Shown here: positions 27,892 through 37,851 of the stretch, one piece after another
Layout of the letters: each line of letters starts with the position of its first letter
How positions within the stretch are numbered: the first letter of the stretch is position 1
Origin: Dyella japonica A8
GTDB lineage: Bacteria; Pseudomonadota; Gammaproteobacteria; Xanthomonadales; Rhodanobacteraceae
Length of the DNA stretch: 64,000 bases
Reading direction: 5' to 3'
Assembly: GCF_000725385.1 (NCBI RefSeq)
Contig: NZ_CP008884.1
Location: 930,001-994,000 of the forward strand
Made by a program: the position numbers and the translations under genes
The notes under the pieces: model-generated
What the model was told of the DNA's origin: nothing
Databases searched by the model: none
The model's input: only the letters and a program-made list of their open reading frames with translations

Positions 27892-28818
27892 GTGGCAAGC
27901 GGACGCGAAATCAAAACCAAGATCAAGAGCACGCAGAACATGCGCAAGGTGACGCGCGCGCTCGAGATGGTCTCGGCCTCGAAGATCCGCAAGGCGCAGG
28001 ATCTGATGAAGGCCTCGCGTCCCTATGCGCGCGCCATGCGCAAGGTGATCGCGCACGTGGCCCAGGCCAGCACCGACTTCAGCCATCCGTTCCTGCAGGA
28101 ACGCGAGAAGGTCCGGCGCGTCGGCTTCCTGGTCGTCAGCACCGACCGTGGCCTGTGCGGCGGTCTGAACTCCAACCTGTTCCGTCGCCTGCTCCCGGTC
28201 ATCCGCGAGTGGCAGGACAAGGGCGCCGAGATCGACGTCGTGGCCGTCGGCCAGAAGGCCGTGCAGTTCTTCCGCCGCATCAAGGGCGTGAACCTGATCG
28301 GCAGCGCCACCCATCTTGGCGAGAAGCCCAAGGTCGAAGACCTGGTCGGCGTGATCAAGGTAATGCTCGACGCCTACACCGGCGGCAAGCTGGATCGCGT
28401 GTTCCTGGCGCACAACGACTTCGTCAACACCATGACGCAGAAGCCGTCGATCCACGCGCTGCTGCCGTTGCCGGTGGTGGCCCAGGAAATGGTGAGCAGC
28501 GAGGGCAAGCCGAATTCGCCGGACTTCCCGGTCGCCGGCCTCAAGCTCGAGCAGAAGCACGATTGGGACTACATCTACGAACCCGACGCGGCCACCGTGC
28601 TGGAGTTCGTGCTGGCTCGCTACATCGAGTCGGTGGTGTACCAGGGCGTGCTGGAAAACCTCGCCAGCGAACATGCCGCGCGCATGGTCGCCATGAAGGC
28701 GGCGTCGGACAACGCCAACAAGGTGATCGGCGAATTGACGCTGATCTACAACAAGGCGCGTCAGGCCGCGATTACCCAGGAAATCTCGGAAATCGTCGGC
28801 GGTGCCGCAGCGGTATAA
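27892..28818 (+). CDS. atpG: ATP synthase F1 subunit gamma
   Basis: 308 aa central rotor shaft. GTG start at 27892 gives [27 protein letters not shown], the conserved N-terminal helix. C-terminal helix signature [15 protein letters not shown] matches the family. It is about 20 residues longer than the E. coli protein (287), owing to insertions in the Rossmann-like domain ([27 protein letters not shown]), a feature I have seen in other Xanthomonadales. Confidence 0.97.
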   Translation: MASGREIKTKIKSTQNMRKVTRALEMVSASKIRKAQDLMKASRPYARAMRKVIAHVAQASTDFSHPFLQEREKVRRVGFLVVSTDRGLCGGLNSNLFRRLLPVIREWQDKGAEIDVVAVGQKAVQFFRRIKGVNLIGSATHLGEKPKVEDLVGVIKVMLDAYTGGKLDRVFLAHNDFVNTMTQKPSIHALLPLPVVAQEMVSSEGKPNSPDFPVAGLKLEQKHDWDYIYEPDAATVLEFVLARYIESVVYQGVLENLASEHAARMVAMKAASDNANKVIGELTLIYNKARQAAITQEISEIVGGAAAV

Positions 28819-28820
28819 GT

Positions 28821-28869
28821 GCGCTCATCCATGAGCGCGAAGATCAAAAGGGCGGCCATCCATGGCCGC
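28821..28869 (+). repeat. Two tandem CATCCATG hairpins between atpG and atpD
   Basis: GCGCTCATCCATGAGCGC (28821-28838) and GCGGCCATCCATGGCCGC (28852-28869) are perfect inverted repeats with the same CATCCATG centre but different stems. The second is followed by ACTCTTCACTAAAA, as before atpA. Confidence 0.88.
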
Positions 28870-28897
28870 ACTCTTCACTAAAACCACGCGACCGTGA

Positions 28898-30358
<1,461 letters not shown>

Positions 30359-30437
30359 TCCTGTGACGGCGCTCGGAGCAGTTGATTAAGAGTCAACTGC
30401 TCTATCGCCACTGCTTCAAACGCACCGGAATACCGTC

Positions 30438-30863
30438 ATGAGTCATACCCTCCGTGTCGACATCGTCAGCGCCGAAGCCGAGATCTTCTCCGGCGAAGCG
30501 CAGCTCGTGGTCGCCACCGGCGAGATGGGCGAACTGGGCATCGCGCCCCGCCACGCGCCGCTGATCACCCGCCTGAAGCCGGGCCACGTCGATGTGGTGC
30601 TGGGCAACGGCGAGCGTCAGCAGTTCTGGGTGTCCGGCGGCATCCTGGAAGTGCAGCCGCAGGTCGTCACCGTGCTGGCGGATACCGCCGCGCGCGCGTC
30701 CGACCTCGATGAAGCTGCCGCTCAGCGCGCCAAGCAGGAAGCCGAGGACGCGCTGGCCAATCGCACCGACGCGGTCGAGATCGCCGAGGCGCAGGCCAAG
30801 CTGGCCGAAGCCATCACCCAGCTGCAGGCGCTGGAGCGCCTGCGCAAGACGCTCAAGCACTAA
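30438..30863 (+). CDS. atpC: ATP synthase F1 subunit epsilon
   Basis: 141 aa. N-terminal beta-sandwich ([40 protein letters not shown]) and C-terminal two-helix inhibitory domain rich in Ala/Glu ([18 protein letters not shown]...). Last gene of the operon, followed directly by a strong terminator. Confidence 0.97.
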   Translation: MSHTLRVDIVSAEAEIFSGEAQLVVATGEMGELGIAPRHAPLITRLKPGHVDVVLGNGERQQFWVSGGILEVQPQVVTVLADTAARASDLDEAAAQRAKQEAEDALANRTDAVEIAEAQAKLAEAITQLQALERLRKTLKH

Positions 30864-30890
30864 GCGCGCTTGCTGGGTAACGCCCCGCAG

Positions 30891-30920
30891 AACGCCGGCC
30901 CTGGGCCGGCGTTTTTGTTT
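30891..30920 (+). terminator. Terminator of the atp operon
   Basis: 10-bp perfect stem AACGCCGGCC / GGCCGGCGTT (30891-30900 with 30904-30913), loop CTG, then TTTTGTTT. Confidence 0.93.
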
Positions 30921-30952
30921 ATGCTGCTCCCTATCGACAGGGAGGCGTGGAC

Positions 30953-31519
30953 ATGGACGCGACGTACCGTGGCGGTTGGGCGCTAGCCCAATGGATGGGC
31001 ATGGGCGGGTTGGGCTTCGTCCTGGCGGGCTGCGTCAGCACGCCGCCAGCGGCGCCAGCCAGGCCCACCACGGAGGGTGACACCTCTTGTCACGCGGTGG
31101 CCAAGGACGATCTCAAGCACTACCAGCTCGCGCTGGGCCAGGTCGCGACCGGCGCCACGCCCCGGGAACATCCTGCGCCTACCTATCCTCCCTCGCTGCT
31201 CGATCGACAACTGCCGCCACATGAAGTGGAAGCGCGACTGATCGTGGATGAAGCGGGCAAGGTCACCGAAGTCCGTATCGCCGACGAGGCGCAGGTCGAT
31301 GCCGAAACGCGCCTGTTCGACGAAGCGGTGCGGGCCGCGGCCATGCAATGGGTGTTCGCGCCCCTGCACGTCAGCCAGTGGGCTGCGGACGCCAACGGCA
31401 ACACCCATCAAGTCGGCAGCGAAGAGCGTCCGTTCAGCATGGACTATGTATTTCGTTTCGCCTGGAAGGACGGCAAGCCGGTCGCCGATGCCTCGGCGTC
31501 ACCGCATGCCCCGAGATAG
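30953..31519 (+). CDS. Lipoprotein with a TonB-C-like domain
   Basis: 188 aa from ATG 30953 (GGAGG seven bases upstream; GTG 30947 is too close to that site). The N-terminus is a lipoprotein signal with lipobox VLAGC (about residue 28). After a Pro/Ala linker come PPSLLDRQLPPHEVEARLIVDEAGKVTEVRIADEA and FDEAVRAAAMQWVFAPL, the pattern of the TonB C-terminal fold, which is here fused to an anchor and not to a TonB N-terminus. Two extra cysteines (C29-type anchor and C48). Function unknown; a related secreted protein is at 57968-58735. Confidence 0.75.
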   Translation: MDATYRGGWALAQWMGMGGLGFVLAGCVSTPPAAPARPTTEGDTSCHAVAKDDLKHYQLALGQVATGATPREHPAPTYPPSLLDRQLPPHEVEARLIVDEAGKVTEVRIADEAQVDAETRLFDEAVRAAAMQWVFAPLHVSQWAADANGNTHQVGSEERPFSMDYVFRFAWKDGKPVADASASPHAPR

Positions 31520-31601
31520 CCACATGACCTGCTTCCTCAGGCCTCTGGAAGGGCGTGCTCCGGCTGTTATCCTCCGCCGTTAGCTAAAACAGGCTTGCCC
31601 C

Positions 31602-32975
31602 ATGCTCAAGAACGCCCCGTTGCACGTCATCGTCCTCGCCGCCGGCGAAGGCAAGCGCATGAAGTCGAAGAAGGCCAAGGTGCTCATGCCGCTGGCCGGC
31701 CGCCCGCTGCTGGCGCACGTACTCGATGCTGCGCGGGCGCTGAAACCCCAGGTGATCCACGTGGTGTATGGCCACTGTGGCGAGCAGGTGCGCGCGGCGT
31801 TCGAGGGGCAGGACGATCTGCGCTGGGTGCTGCAGTCGCAGCGGCTGGGGACGGGGCATGCCGTGCGCGAGGCATTGCTCGACGTGCCGGACGATGCGTC
31901 GGTGCTGGTGCTGTACGGTGACGTGCCGCTGACCCGCGCCCAGACGCTGGAAAAGCTGGTGGGTGCAGAAGGCACCGTCAGCCTGCTGGCCACCCGCGTG
32001 GCCAATCCCTTCGGTTATGGCCGCGTGCTGCGCGACGGCAACGGCCTCGTGCGCGCGGTGGTGGAGGAAAAGGACGCCGACGAAACGCAGCGCGCGATCA
32101 ACCTGATCAACACCGGCATCGTCGCCGCCGAGTCCGTCGCGCTGAAGCGATGGACGTCCAGACTCGGCCGCAACAACGTGCAAGGCGAGTATTACCTTAC
32201 CGACATCTTCGCCATGGCCGCCGACGAAAACCGCGCGGCGGCCTGCGTGGAGTGCGATGACGAATACGAAGCGGCCGGCGCCAATAATCCCTGGCAGCTC
32301 GCCGAGCTTGAAGCGGAGTACCGCACGCGCACCGCCAAGGCGCTGGCGCTCGATGGCGTACGCATCGCCGATCCCACCCGCATCGATGTGCGCGGCAAGG
32401 TCAGTGCCGGCATGGACGTGGAAATTGATGTCGACGTCATCCTCGAAGGCACCGTGGTGCTCGGCGACGACGTACAGATCGGCCCGTTCACGCGCCTGAA
32501 GAACGTCACCCTCGCCGCCGGCACCATCGTGCAGGCGCACTGCGATCTCGAAGGTGTGGTGACGCATGGCCCCTGCACCATCGGCCCGTTTGCGCGGCTG
32601 CGCCCCGGCACCGAACTGGCTGCCGGCGTGCACATCGGCAACTTCGTCGAAACCAAGAAGGCCACGCTTGGCGAAGGCAGCAAGGCCAATCACCTCAGTT
32701 ATCTCGGCGACACCGTCGTCGGCAGTGGCGTGAACATCGGCGCCGGCACCATCACCTGCAACTACGACGGCGTGAACAAGCACCTCACCACCATCGGCGA
32801 CCGCGCCTTCATCGGCTCCAACAGTGCGCTGGTGGCACCGGTGACCATTGGTGCCGGCGCGACGATCGGCGCGGGTTCCGTCATCGGCAAGGACGCGCCC
32901 GCGGGCGAGCTCACCCTGGCACGCGCGCGCCAGGTCACCTTGAATGGATGGCAGCGACCCACCAAGCAGAAGTGA
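31602..32975 (+). CDS. glmU: Bifunctional UDP-GlcNAc pyrophosphorylase / glucosamine-1-P acetyltransferase
   Basis: Makes UDP-N-acetylglucosamine for peptidoglycan and LPS: acetylates GlcN-1-P, then adds UMP. 457 aa (E. coli 456). N-terminal uridylyltransferase with [17 protein letters not shown] (about 12-28), [10 protein letters not shown] and DVPLTRAQT. From about 250 the left-handed beta-helix with hexapeptide repeats ([42 protein letters not shown]). It follows the atp operon, a frequent arrangement in bacteria. Confidence 0.98.
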   Translation: MLKNAPLHVIVLAAGEGKRMKSKKAKVLMPLAGRPLLAHVLDAARALKPQVIHVVYGHCGEQVRAAFEGQDDLRWVLQSQRLGTGHAVREALLDVPDDASVLVLYGDVPLTRAQTLEKLVGAEGTVSLLATRVANPFGYGRVLRDGNGLVRAVVEEKDADETQRAINLINTGIVAAESVALKRWTSRLGRNNVQGEYYLTDIFAMAADENRAAACVECDDEYEAAGANNPWQLAELEAEYRTRTAKALALDGVRIADPTRIDVRGKVSAGMDVEIDVDVILEGTVVLGDDVQIGPFTRLKNVTLAAGTIVQAHCDLEGVVTHGPCTIGPFARLRPGTELAAGVHIGNFVETKKATLGEGSKANHLSYLGDTVVGSGVNIGAGTITCNYDGVNKHLTTIGDRAFIGSNSALVAPVTIGAGATIGAGSVIGKDAPAGELTLARARQVTLNGWQRPTKQK

Positions 32976-33032
32976 TTCCACGCCGCGATGCCCCTGTGTC
33001 GCGGCGGCTACCCAGCGAACAAGGAACGTGTC

Positions 33033-33578
33033 ATGCGTAGTCGGACGTTGGCATGGAGCATGTTGGGCCTGCTGTTGTTGCAGGGCATGAGCACTCCGGC
33101 ACGCGCCGGGTCGAGCGTGCAGCTGTTCAAGGACGACGGCGCGCCACGCTTCTCGTTCTACCTTGCCTGCGTCAGCAAGACGGTCCAGTGCGAGATCATC
33201 GAGCAGATGTTCGGTCACTGGGCTGACGACCGCCAGGTGACGGTGCATTCGCTCACCCCGGATGAGGCGGCGCGTTTTCCGGCCGACCCCGTATCGCCAT
33301 CCGCCGATACGCCCTACCTGATCACCGTGCGTTACGCGCCTGAGATGGCTTCAGTGAGCAACTCCCTCGACGCTGGGTCGAGCGGGTTGCCGATCGTGAG
33401 CTACGTCGCCAACGTCCGCGTGTTCGACACGTCCAGTGGCAAGCTGGTCAAGTCGATGACCTGGCACCAGGAAAGAATGGCCGACCGGGACCATGGGTCG
33501 GCCAATCCGTATCTGGAGGCACAGGTGCGCGACTTTCTGAAACATCTGGATCCGAGCTACAAGCCGGCGGCGTCCTGA
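33033..33578 (+). CDS. Secreted protein of unknown function
   Basis: 181 aa from ATG 33033 (AAGGA upstream). A clear signal peptide (MRSRTLAWSMLGLLLLQGM, cleavage after ARA, about residue 28) is followed by a soluble domain with two cysteines (ACVSKTVQCEI) likely to form a disulfide. No family is recognised. Phrases such as PYLITVRYAPEMASV and YVANVRVFDTSSGKLVKSMTWHQE suggest a beta-rich periplasmic domain. The stop overlaps the ATG of the next small frame. Confidence 0.8.
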   Translation: MRSRTLAWSMLGLLLLQGMSTPARAGSSVQLFKDDGAPRFSFYLACVSKTVQCEIIEQMFGHWADDRQVTVHSLTPDEAARFPADPVSPSADTPYLITVRYAPEMASVSNSLDAGSSGLPIVSYVANVRVFDTSSGKLVKSMTWHQERMADRDHGSANPYLEAQVRDFLKHLDPSYKPAAS

Positions 33579-33868
33579 TGGCGCGAAAGGGTCGCCGCGC
33601 GGCCGATAGGGGGCAGTCCCATCCCGTCATGAGCTGGCCATCACGCCCGGACGATGACGCGCTGCTGTTCCGCTACCGCTCCCACGGATTCTTCGTGCGT
33701 GCCGCGATGCAAAGCACTGTGGCCATCGCGGCGCCCAGCGATGCCCAGAAGGGCACGCTGGCGTTGGCGGAGATGTACGCGACTCTGCGGGCCGTCCGGT
33801 CCGCGACGGCGGACTTCCTGGTTTCCAGCTTGCGGCAGGGCCATTCACCCGACGGCTGGCCAGGCTGA
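33578..33868 (+). CDS. Small hypothetical protein
   Basis: 96 aa; its ATG overlaps the stop of the secreted protein (TGATG), which suggests translational coupling. A second ATG at 33629 (MSWPSRPDDDALLFRYRSHG) would give 79 aa. It is soluble, basic at the N-terminus, helical later (KGTLALAEMYATLRAVRSATADFLVSSL). I recognise no family. It ends 8 bases before the convergent xanB2-like gene. Codon use is like real genes, but the evidence is modest. Confidence 0.5.
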   Translation: MARKGRRAADRGQSHPVMSWPSRPDDDALLFRYRSHGFFVRAAMQSTVAIAAPSDAQKGTLALAEMYATLRAVRSATADFLVSSLRQGHSPDGWPG

Positions 33869-33875
33869 GCGTGGC

Positions 33876-34868
33876 TCAGGCGTAGCGCCAGCCGTCGATC
33901 TCCACCAGCAATTCGCGCCGGCAGATATCGCCGTGTACCGCCAGCACCGGCACGCCAGGCAGCCGGTGCTGCAGGAAGTCGTGCACCAGCGGCGCATCGG
34001 TCGGGTGGCGCACGTACGCCTTCAACGGCGACTGCGTGTCGAAACCGGCCGGCATGCCCGCGCTGGCCAGCAGGGTTTCGAGATTCACCAGGGTTTCGTC
34101 GAGCTGCGCGAGCAGGTCGTCTTCGTGCGCCGAGGCGTGGCCCACGACGGCGGCGGTGCCCGAGATCGCCAGCACGTCCTGGCCGGGCAGGGTCATGGCA
34201 CGGGCGAAGGTGGGCGCCGTGCGGCCGTATTGCCGGGGGTACTGCCAGGCGCTGACCTGGCGAGGATTCTCCACTCGCTCGCCGGGCTCGTCGCAGGCCA
34301 GCAGGTACACCTGCAGGCGCATGGCCGCCGCGCGGTGGCCAATGGCCGTGGCGGCCGGAAAGCCGTCGGCGAAAAAGCTGCCCATGCCCTCGGCGCGACC
34401 TTCGCAGAACTGCTTGTAACGCTCGCCGTCACCGTCGCCCTGGTTGATGTCGCCCAGGTAGTTCCAGATGCGCTGCACGTGATGCTCGCGGCGGGCGGCG
34501 ACGAAGTCGCACAGCTGGGCATAGGCGATGGCCGCCGTGTCGCGCGGGCCGCCATGGAGCGCCTCGTCGAGCGTGATGGCGGCAAACAGCCAGCCGTCGC
34601 CGCAGGACCACTGCACCTCGCCGACGCGGCCGTGCGTCACGGGGCCATCGACCTGCCAGACTTCCAGCGGCGTGGGCGCATCGAAGCTTTCCAGATCCAC
34701 GCTGAGCCAGCGCGGGTCGGCGCCGTGTGCGACGCCCGTGCCGAAGCCGAACACGGCCAGCACGCCAGGCTCCTGCAAAGCCATTCCGGGATCGACCCAT
34801 CGGTAGGACACCCGCGGGGCCCGGCGCAGTGCGGGCCTGACGTTTTCACAACCCTGAACCATGGACAT
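33876..34868 (-). CDS. xanB2: XanB2-like chorismatase (FkbO/Hyg5 family)
   Basis: Hydrolyses chorismate to hydroxybenzoate. In Xanthomonas, XanB2 makes 3- and 4-hydroxybenzoate for xanthomonadin and ubiquinone. 330 aa (ATG 34868; 34862 is an alternative). The signature RIWNYLGDINQGDGDGERY followed by QFCEGRAEGM (about 155-185), LQVYLLACDEPGERVENPRQVSAWQYPRQYG, and the C-terminal YVRHPTDAP...HGDICRRELLVEIDG are typical of this family, a fold related to YjgF/RidA. It is divergent from the ACP gene that opens the pigment operon, as expected if both are regulated together. Confidence 0.93.
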   Translation of the reverse strand: MSMVQGCENVRPALRRAPRVSYRWVDPGMALQEPGVLAVFGFGTGVAHGADPRWLSVDLESFDAPTPLEVWQVDGPVTHGRVGEVQWSCGDGWLFAAITLDEALHGGPRDTAAIAYAQLCDFVAARREHHVQRIWNYLGDINQGDGDGERYKQFCEGRAEGMGSFFADGFPAATAIGHRAAAMRLQVYLLACDEPGERVENPRQVSAWQYPRQYGRTAPTFARAMTLPGQDVLAISGTAAVVGHASAHEDDLLAQLDETLVNLETLLASAGMPAGFDTQSPLKAYVRHPTDAPLVHDFLQHRLPGVPVLAVHGDICRRELLVEIDGWRYA

Positions 34869-34954
34869 CCAACCGGAGAAGCTGACTCGCTATGTTACAC
34901 TGGCAGGCCTGCACCTCTGGGGGAGAGGCGCAAGAATTTCGGGTACGGAACGGC

Positions 34955-35224
34955 ATGGCCGAGCAGAGCAGCGCACAACACGAACTGGCCACGTTGATCG
35001 TGGACAGCCTCAATCTGGAAACCGTCACGGCCGACCAGATTGACCCGGATGCCCCGCTTTTCGGCGGCGATCTGGGCCTGGATTCCATCGACGCGCTGGA
35101 AATCGCGCTGGCGGTGTCCAAGCGCTACGGGTTCCAGCTGCGTTCGGACAACCCCGAGAATCGCAAGATCTTCACCAGCCTGCGCACCCTGTCCGAACAC
35201 GTCGAACAGCACCGCGCCGTTTAA
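34955..35224 (+). CDS. Acyl carrier protein of the pigment cluster
   Basis: 89 aa from ATG 34955; a longer in-frame start lacks support. The phosphopantetheine serine is S44 in GGDLGLDSIDALEIAL. It differs from housekeeping AcpP in having a basic helix III region (AVSKRYGFQLRSDNPENRKIF). First gene of the eight-gene plus-strand operon and presumed carrier of the hydroxybenzoyl starter and growing polyene. In Xanthomonas the equivalent is XanC. Confidence 0.92.
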   Translation: MAEQSSAQHELATLIVDSLNLETVTADQIDPDAPLFGGDLGLDSIDALEIALAVSKRYGFQLRSDNPENRKIFTSLRTLSEHVEQHRAV

Positions 35225-35303
35225 CCCTCGTCCGGCATGATGGGCTGCATGCGCGGCAGACTTGCATCGTCGCCGCTTCGTTGCCCGGCAGGTTGAGCCA
35301 TTC

Positions 35304-36026
35304 ATGTCTTCACCCATCGCATCACCACGGAATTCGACGTCGCGGCGCTGGTGGCCGCTGATGTTCGGCTATCCGGTGCTGGCGATGGCGGGCGTGCTCA
35401 CCCATCGCCAGGGCTTCTCGCTGGCGGCGTGCACGTTGCTGCTCACGGTGCTGATGGCGCCCGCGCTCGCCACGCGCCGCGTGCTGCCCTGGCTCGTGTG
35501 GCTGGGCACGCTGGCGGCGATGGGGTGGCTGTGGTGGCAGGACATGGTCGGGCTGTTGCTGGAATGCGTGCCCATCGCCATCAACATCCTGCTGGCGTGC
35601 CTGTTCGGACGCAGTCTGCGCGGTGGCAGCACGCCGCTGATCGCGCGCATCATCGAAGCACTGGAAGGTCCGGAGCGCCTCGACGTGCCGGGCGTGGCGT
35701 CCTACGCGCGGCATCTCACCTGGTTCTGGACGCTGCTGACCGCGACGCAGGCGCTGGTGCTCGCCGTGCTGTTGCTGTGCGCCGAACCCGGCGGCCTGCT
35801 CGGCTCGCTGGGCGTGGCGTCGCCCTGGCCCGTGCCAGCGGGGATCGCGCAGTCGTATGTGCACCTGGGCGGCTATGTACTGATCGTCAGCGCCTTCCTG
35901 CTGGAGCATGTGTTCCGCCGCCTGCATCTGCGACACATCCGCCATCCGCGCCTGCATGAACTGGTGGTTGGCGTGGCTGCGCGCTGGCCGAAGCTGGTGC
36001 GCGGCGAGGATCCGGCCTCGCCATGA
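35304..36026 (+). CDS. COG4648-type integral membrane protein of aryl-polyene clusters
   Basis: 240 aa from ATG 35304, with AGGTTGAG upstream. Six or so hydrophobic segments (about 12-32, 38-55, 60-80, 84-100, 130-155, 175-200) with the short motifs MFGYPVLAMAG and LFGRSLRGGSTPLIARI. Its family is found almost only in aryl-polyene and xanthomonadin clusters (as in E. coli ape). Role unknown; a place in a membrane-bound synthase or export complex is inference. ATGA overlap with the next gene. Confidence 0.85.
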   Translation: MSSPIASPRNSTSRRWWPLMFGYPVLAMAGVLTHRQGFSLAACTLLLTVLMAPALATRRVLPWLVWLGTLAAMGWLWWQDMVGLLLECVPIAINILLACLFGRSLRGGSTPLIARIIEALEGPERLDVPGVASYARHLTWFWTLLTATQALVLAVLLLCAEPGGLLGSLGVASPWPVPAGIAQSYVHLGGYVLIVSAFLLEHVFRRLHLRHIRHPRLHELVVGVAARWPKLVRGEDPASP

Positions 36027-36322
36027 GCCCTGTGTCCTTCCAGCGCGTGTTTCGCGTGGCCGTTGACCATCCCAGCCTGCCGGGACATTTTCCGGGTTCG
36101 CCGCTGGTACCGGGCGTGATGCTGCTGGAACAGGTGGCACTGGCCCTGCGAGAGTGGCGCGGCGAGCGGCTGGCGCGCGTGCTGGAAGCCAAGTTCGTAG
36201 CGCCGCTGCTGCCGGGGCAGGATGCGACCATCGCATTGACCGAAGCCAACGGTCGCGTGCGCTTCGACATACGTCGCGACGATACCCTGCTCGCGCGCGG
36301 CTCGGTCGAGGGAGCGCCATGA
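36023..36322 (+). CDS. Hotdog-fold 3-hydroxyacyl-ACP dehydratase, ApeI-like
   Basis: 99 aa, shorter than FabZ. Contains VDHPSLPGHFPGSPLVPGVMLLEQV, the FabA/FabZ active-site loop with the catalytic His (HFPG). The central-helix Glu/Asp of FabZ seems to be at E41 (MLLEQVAL). ApeI-type dehydratases pair with ApeP in aryl-polyene clusters to form an active heterodimer. The partner here is at 40154. It overlaps both neighbours by 4 bases (ATGA). Confidence 0.9.
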   Translation: MSPVSFQRVFRVAVDHPSLPGHFPGSPLVPGVMLLEQVALALREWRGERLARVLEAKFVAPLLPGQDATIALTEANGRVRFDIRRDDTLLARGSVEGAP

Positions 36323-37278
36323 CCGAGCACTGGCAGAGCCGTCCGGAAGGCGGCGGTCGATTCGCGCTGTGGCTGATCCGCACGATCGCGCTGCACGGCG
36401 GTCGTCCACTGGGACGACTGGTGCTGTATCCGATCACGTTCTACTTCTACCTGCGGCGCGGCCCCGAGCGACGGGCGTCGCGTCGTTTCCTGCAGCGCGC
36501 GCTCGGCAAGCCGGTCATGCCCTGGCATGTGATGAAGCACATCCATGGCTTCGCCGCGACGATCCTCGATCGCATCTTCCTGCTCGCGCACGGCGAGAAA
36601 GACTTCAATGTCAGCGTGGAGGGCCTGGACGAACTCGAGGCCTGCCTGGCGCAGGGGCGTGGCCTGTTGCTGCTCGGCACGCACCAGGGCAGTTTCGAAG
36701 CCTTGCGCGCGATCAGCTCGCGCCGTCCCGACATCCCGCTGCGCGTCGTGCTGGACAAGCAGAAAACGCCGGCCATGACCGAACTGCTGGAAGCGCTTGC
36801 GCCAGACATCGGCGCCAACGTCATCGATGCGTCCCTTGGCGGCGCTTCCATCACGCTGGCGATGGCGGAGGCCTGCGAGCAGGGCGCCATGGTGGCCTTG
36901 CTGGCCGATCGCGGGCGCGAACAGGAAGTGCTGCGGCGCGTGCCGTTGCTCGGCGAGCCGGCGCCGTTCCCGGTAGGCCCCTGGTTGCTCGCGCATACCC
37001 TGCGCGTGCCGGTGATGCTGTGCTTCGGCCTGTATGAAGGCGGTAACCGGTATCGTCTGGTCTTCGAGCCGTTTGCCGAACGCATCGACATTCCACGACA
37101 GGATCGCGCGCAGGCGCTGGACGCCGTGATGACCCGCTTCGCCGCCCGCGTGGAACATTACATCCACGTCGCCCCCTACAACTGGTTCAACTTCTATGAC
37201 TTCTGGCAGCAAGACATGGGCAGTGCTACTGCTAAGCAGCCTGATGCTGTCGCTGAGCGCGAACGCGTCGGCGCCTGA
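36319..37278 (+). CDS. Lysophospholipid acyltransferase family protein (LpxL-like)
   Basis: 319 aa from ATG 36319. One N-terminal hydrophobic segment (VLYPITFYFYLRRGPE) and the acyltransferase motif LLLLGTHQGSFEALRA, with HQGSFE in place of HX4D, as in LpxL/HtrB-type late acyltransferases. ALLADRGREQE and GPWLLAHTLRVPVML are further LPLAT signatures. In aryl-polyene clusters such enzymes probably attach the polyene chain to a lipid head. Its 3' end overlaps the LolA-like gene by 83 bases if that starts at 37196. Confidence 0.9.
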   Translation: MTEHWQSRPEGGGRFALWLIRTIALHGGRPLGRLVLYPITFYFYLRRGPERRASRRFLQRALGKPVMPWHVMKHIHGFAATILDRIFLLAHGEKDFNVSVEGLDELEACLAQGRGLLLLGTHQGSFEALRAISSRRPDIPLRVVLDKQKTPAMTELLEALAPDIGANVIDASLGGASITLAMAEACEQGAMVALLADRGREQEVLRRVPLLGEPAPFPVGPWLLAHTLRVPVMLCFGLYEGGNRYRLVFEPFAERIDIPRQDRAQALDAVMTRFAARVEHYIHVAPYNWFNFYDFWQQDMGSATAKQPDAVAERERVGA

Positions 37279-37849
37279 AGACGCCGCCACGACCCGGGCG
37301 CTGATCGCGTCGCTGGGGCGGCCCGCTCCCGCGCGCACGCCGTTTGCCGAAGCACGCTTCATGAAGATGCTGGACCAGCCGCTGGTGGTGTCGGGGCAGC
37401 TGGCCTGGCTGGGCGAGGACCGCCTGGAGCGCACCGTCGAGCATCCCCATCGCGAAGTCTCGACCATTGCCAACGGCGAAGTGAGCCAGCAGCGCGAGGG
37501 TCGTTCGCCGCGCAGCTTCTCGCTCAAGCGCGCGCCGCAGTTGCAGCTGCTGCTCGACAGTTTCGTCGCCCTGCTTGGCGGCGATGCGGCGCGGCTGGAC
37601 CAGGCCTTCGTGGTGCAGCACAGCGCCGATGGCGCCGATCACTGGACGCTGACGCTGACGCCGCGTGACGCGAAACTCGCGCAGACGGTCAGCCGCATCG
37701 ACATCGACGGCAGCGGCAACGAACCGCACTGCATGCGCATGCAGGAGGCCGACGGCGACGTCGCCATCGACCTGCTTGGCGCGTATGCCGCGAAGATGCC
37801 GGCCACGCCCACCCGCGACGCGCTCGCCACGATCTGCCAGGGCGACTGA
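37196..37849 (+). CDS. LolA-like periplasmic carrier of the pigment cluster
   Basis: 217 aa. Signal peptide (TWAVLLLSSLMLSLSANASA), then a domain with the LolA-type pattern: FAEARFMKMLDQPLVVSGQLAWLGEDRLERTVEHPHRE and SFSLKRAPQLQLLLDSFVALLGGD, ending QTVSRIDIDGSGNEPHCMRMQEADGD. Presumably carries the lipid-like product across the periplasm, working with the MMPL exporter that follows. The start is uncertain: ATG 37196 overlaps the previous gene by 83 bases; GTG 37223 is a shorter option. Confidence 0.86.
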   Translation: MTSGSKTWAVLLLSSLMLSLSANASAPEDAATTRALIASLGRPAPARTPFAEARFMKMLDQPLVVSGQLAWLGEDRLERTVEHPHREVSTIANGEVSQQREGRSPRSFSLKRAPQLQLLLDSFVALLGGDAARLDQAFVVQHSADGADHWTLTLTPRDAKLAQTVSRIDIDGSGNEPHCMRMQEADGDVAIDLLGAYAAKMPATPTRDALATICQGD

Positions 37850-37851
37850 TC

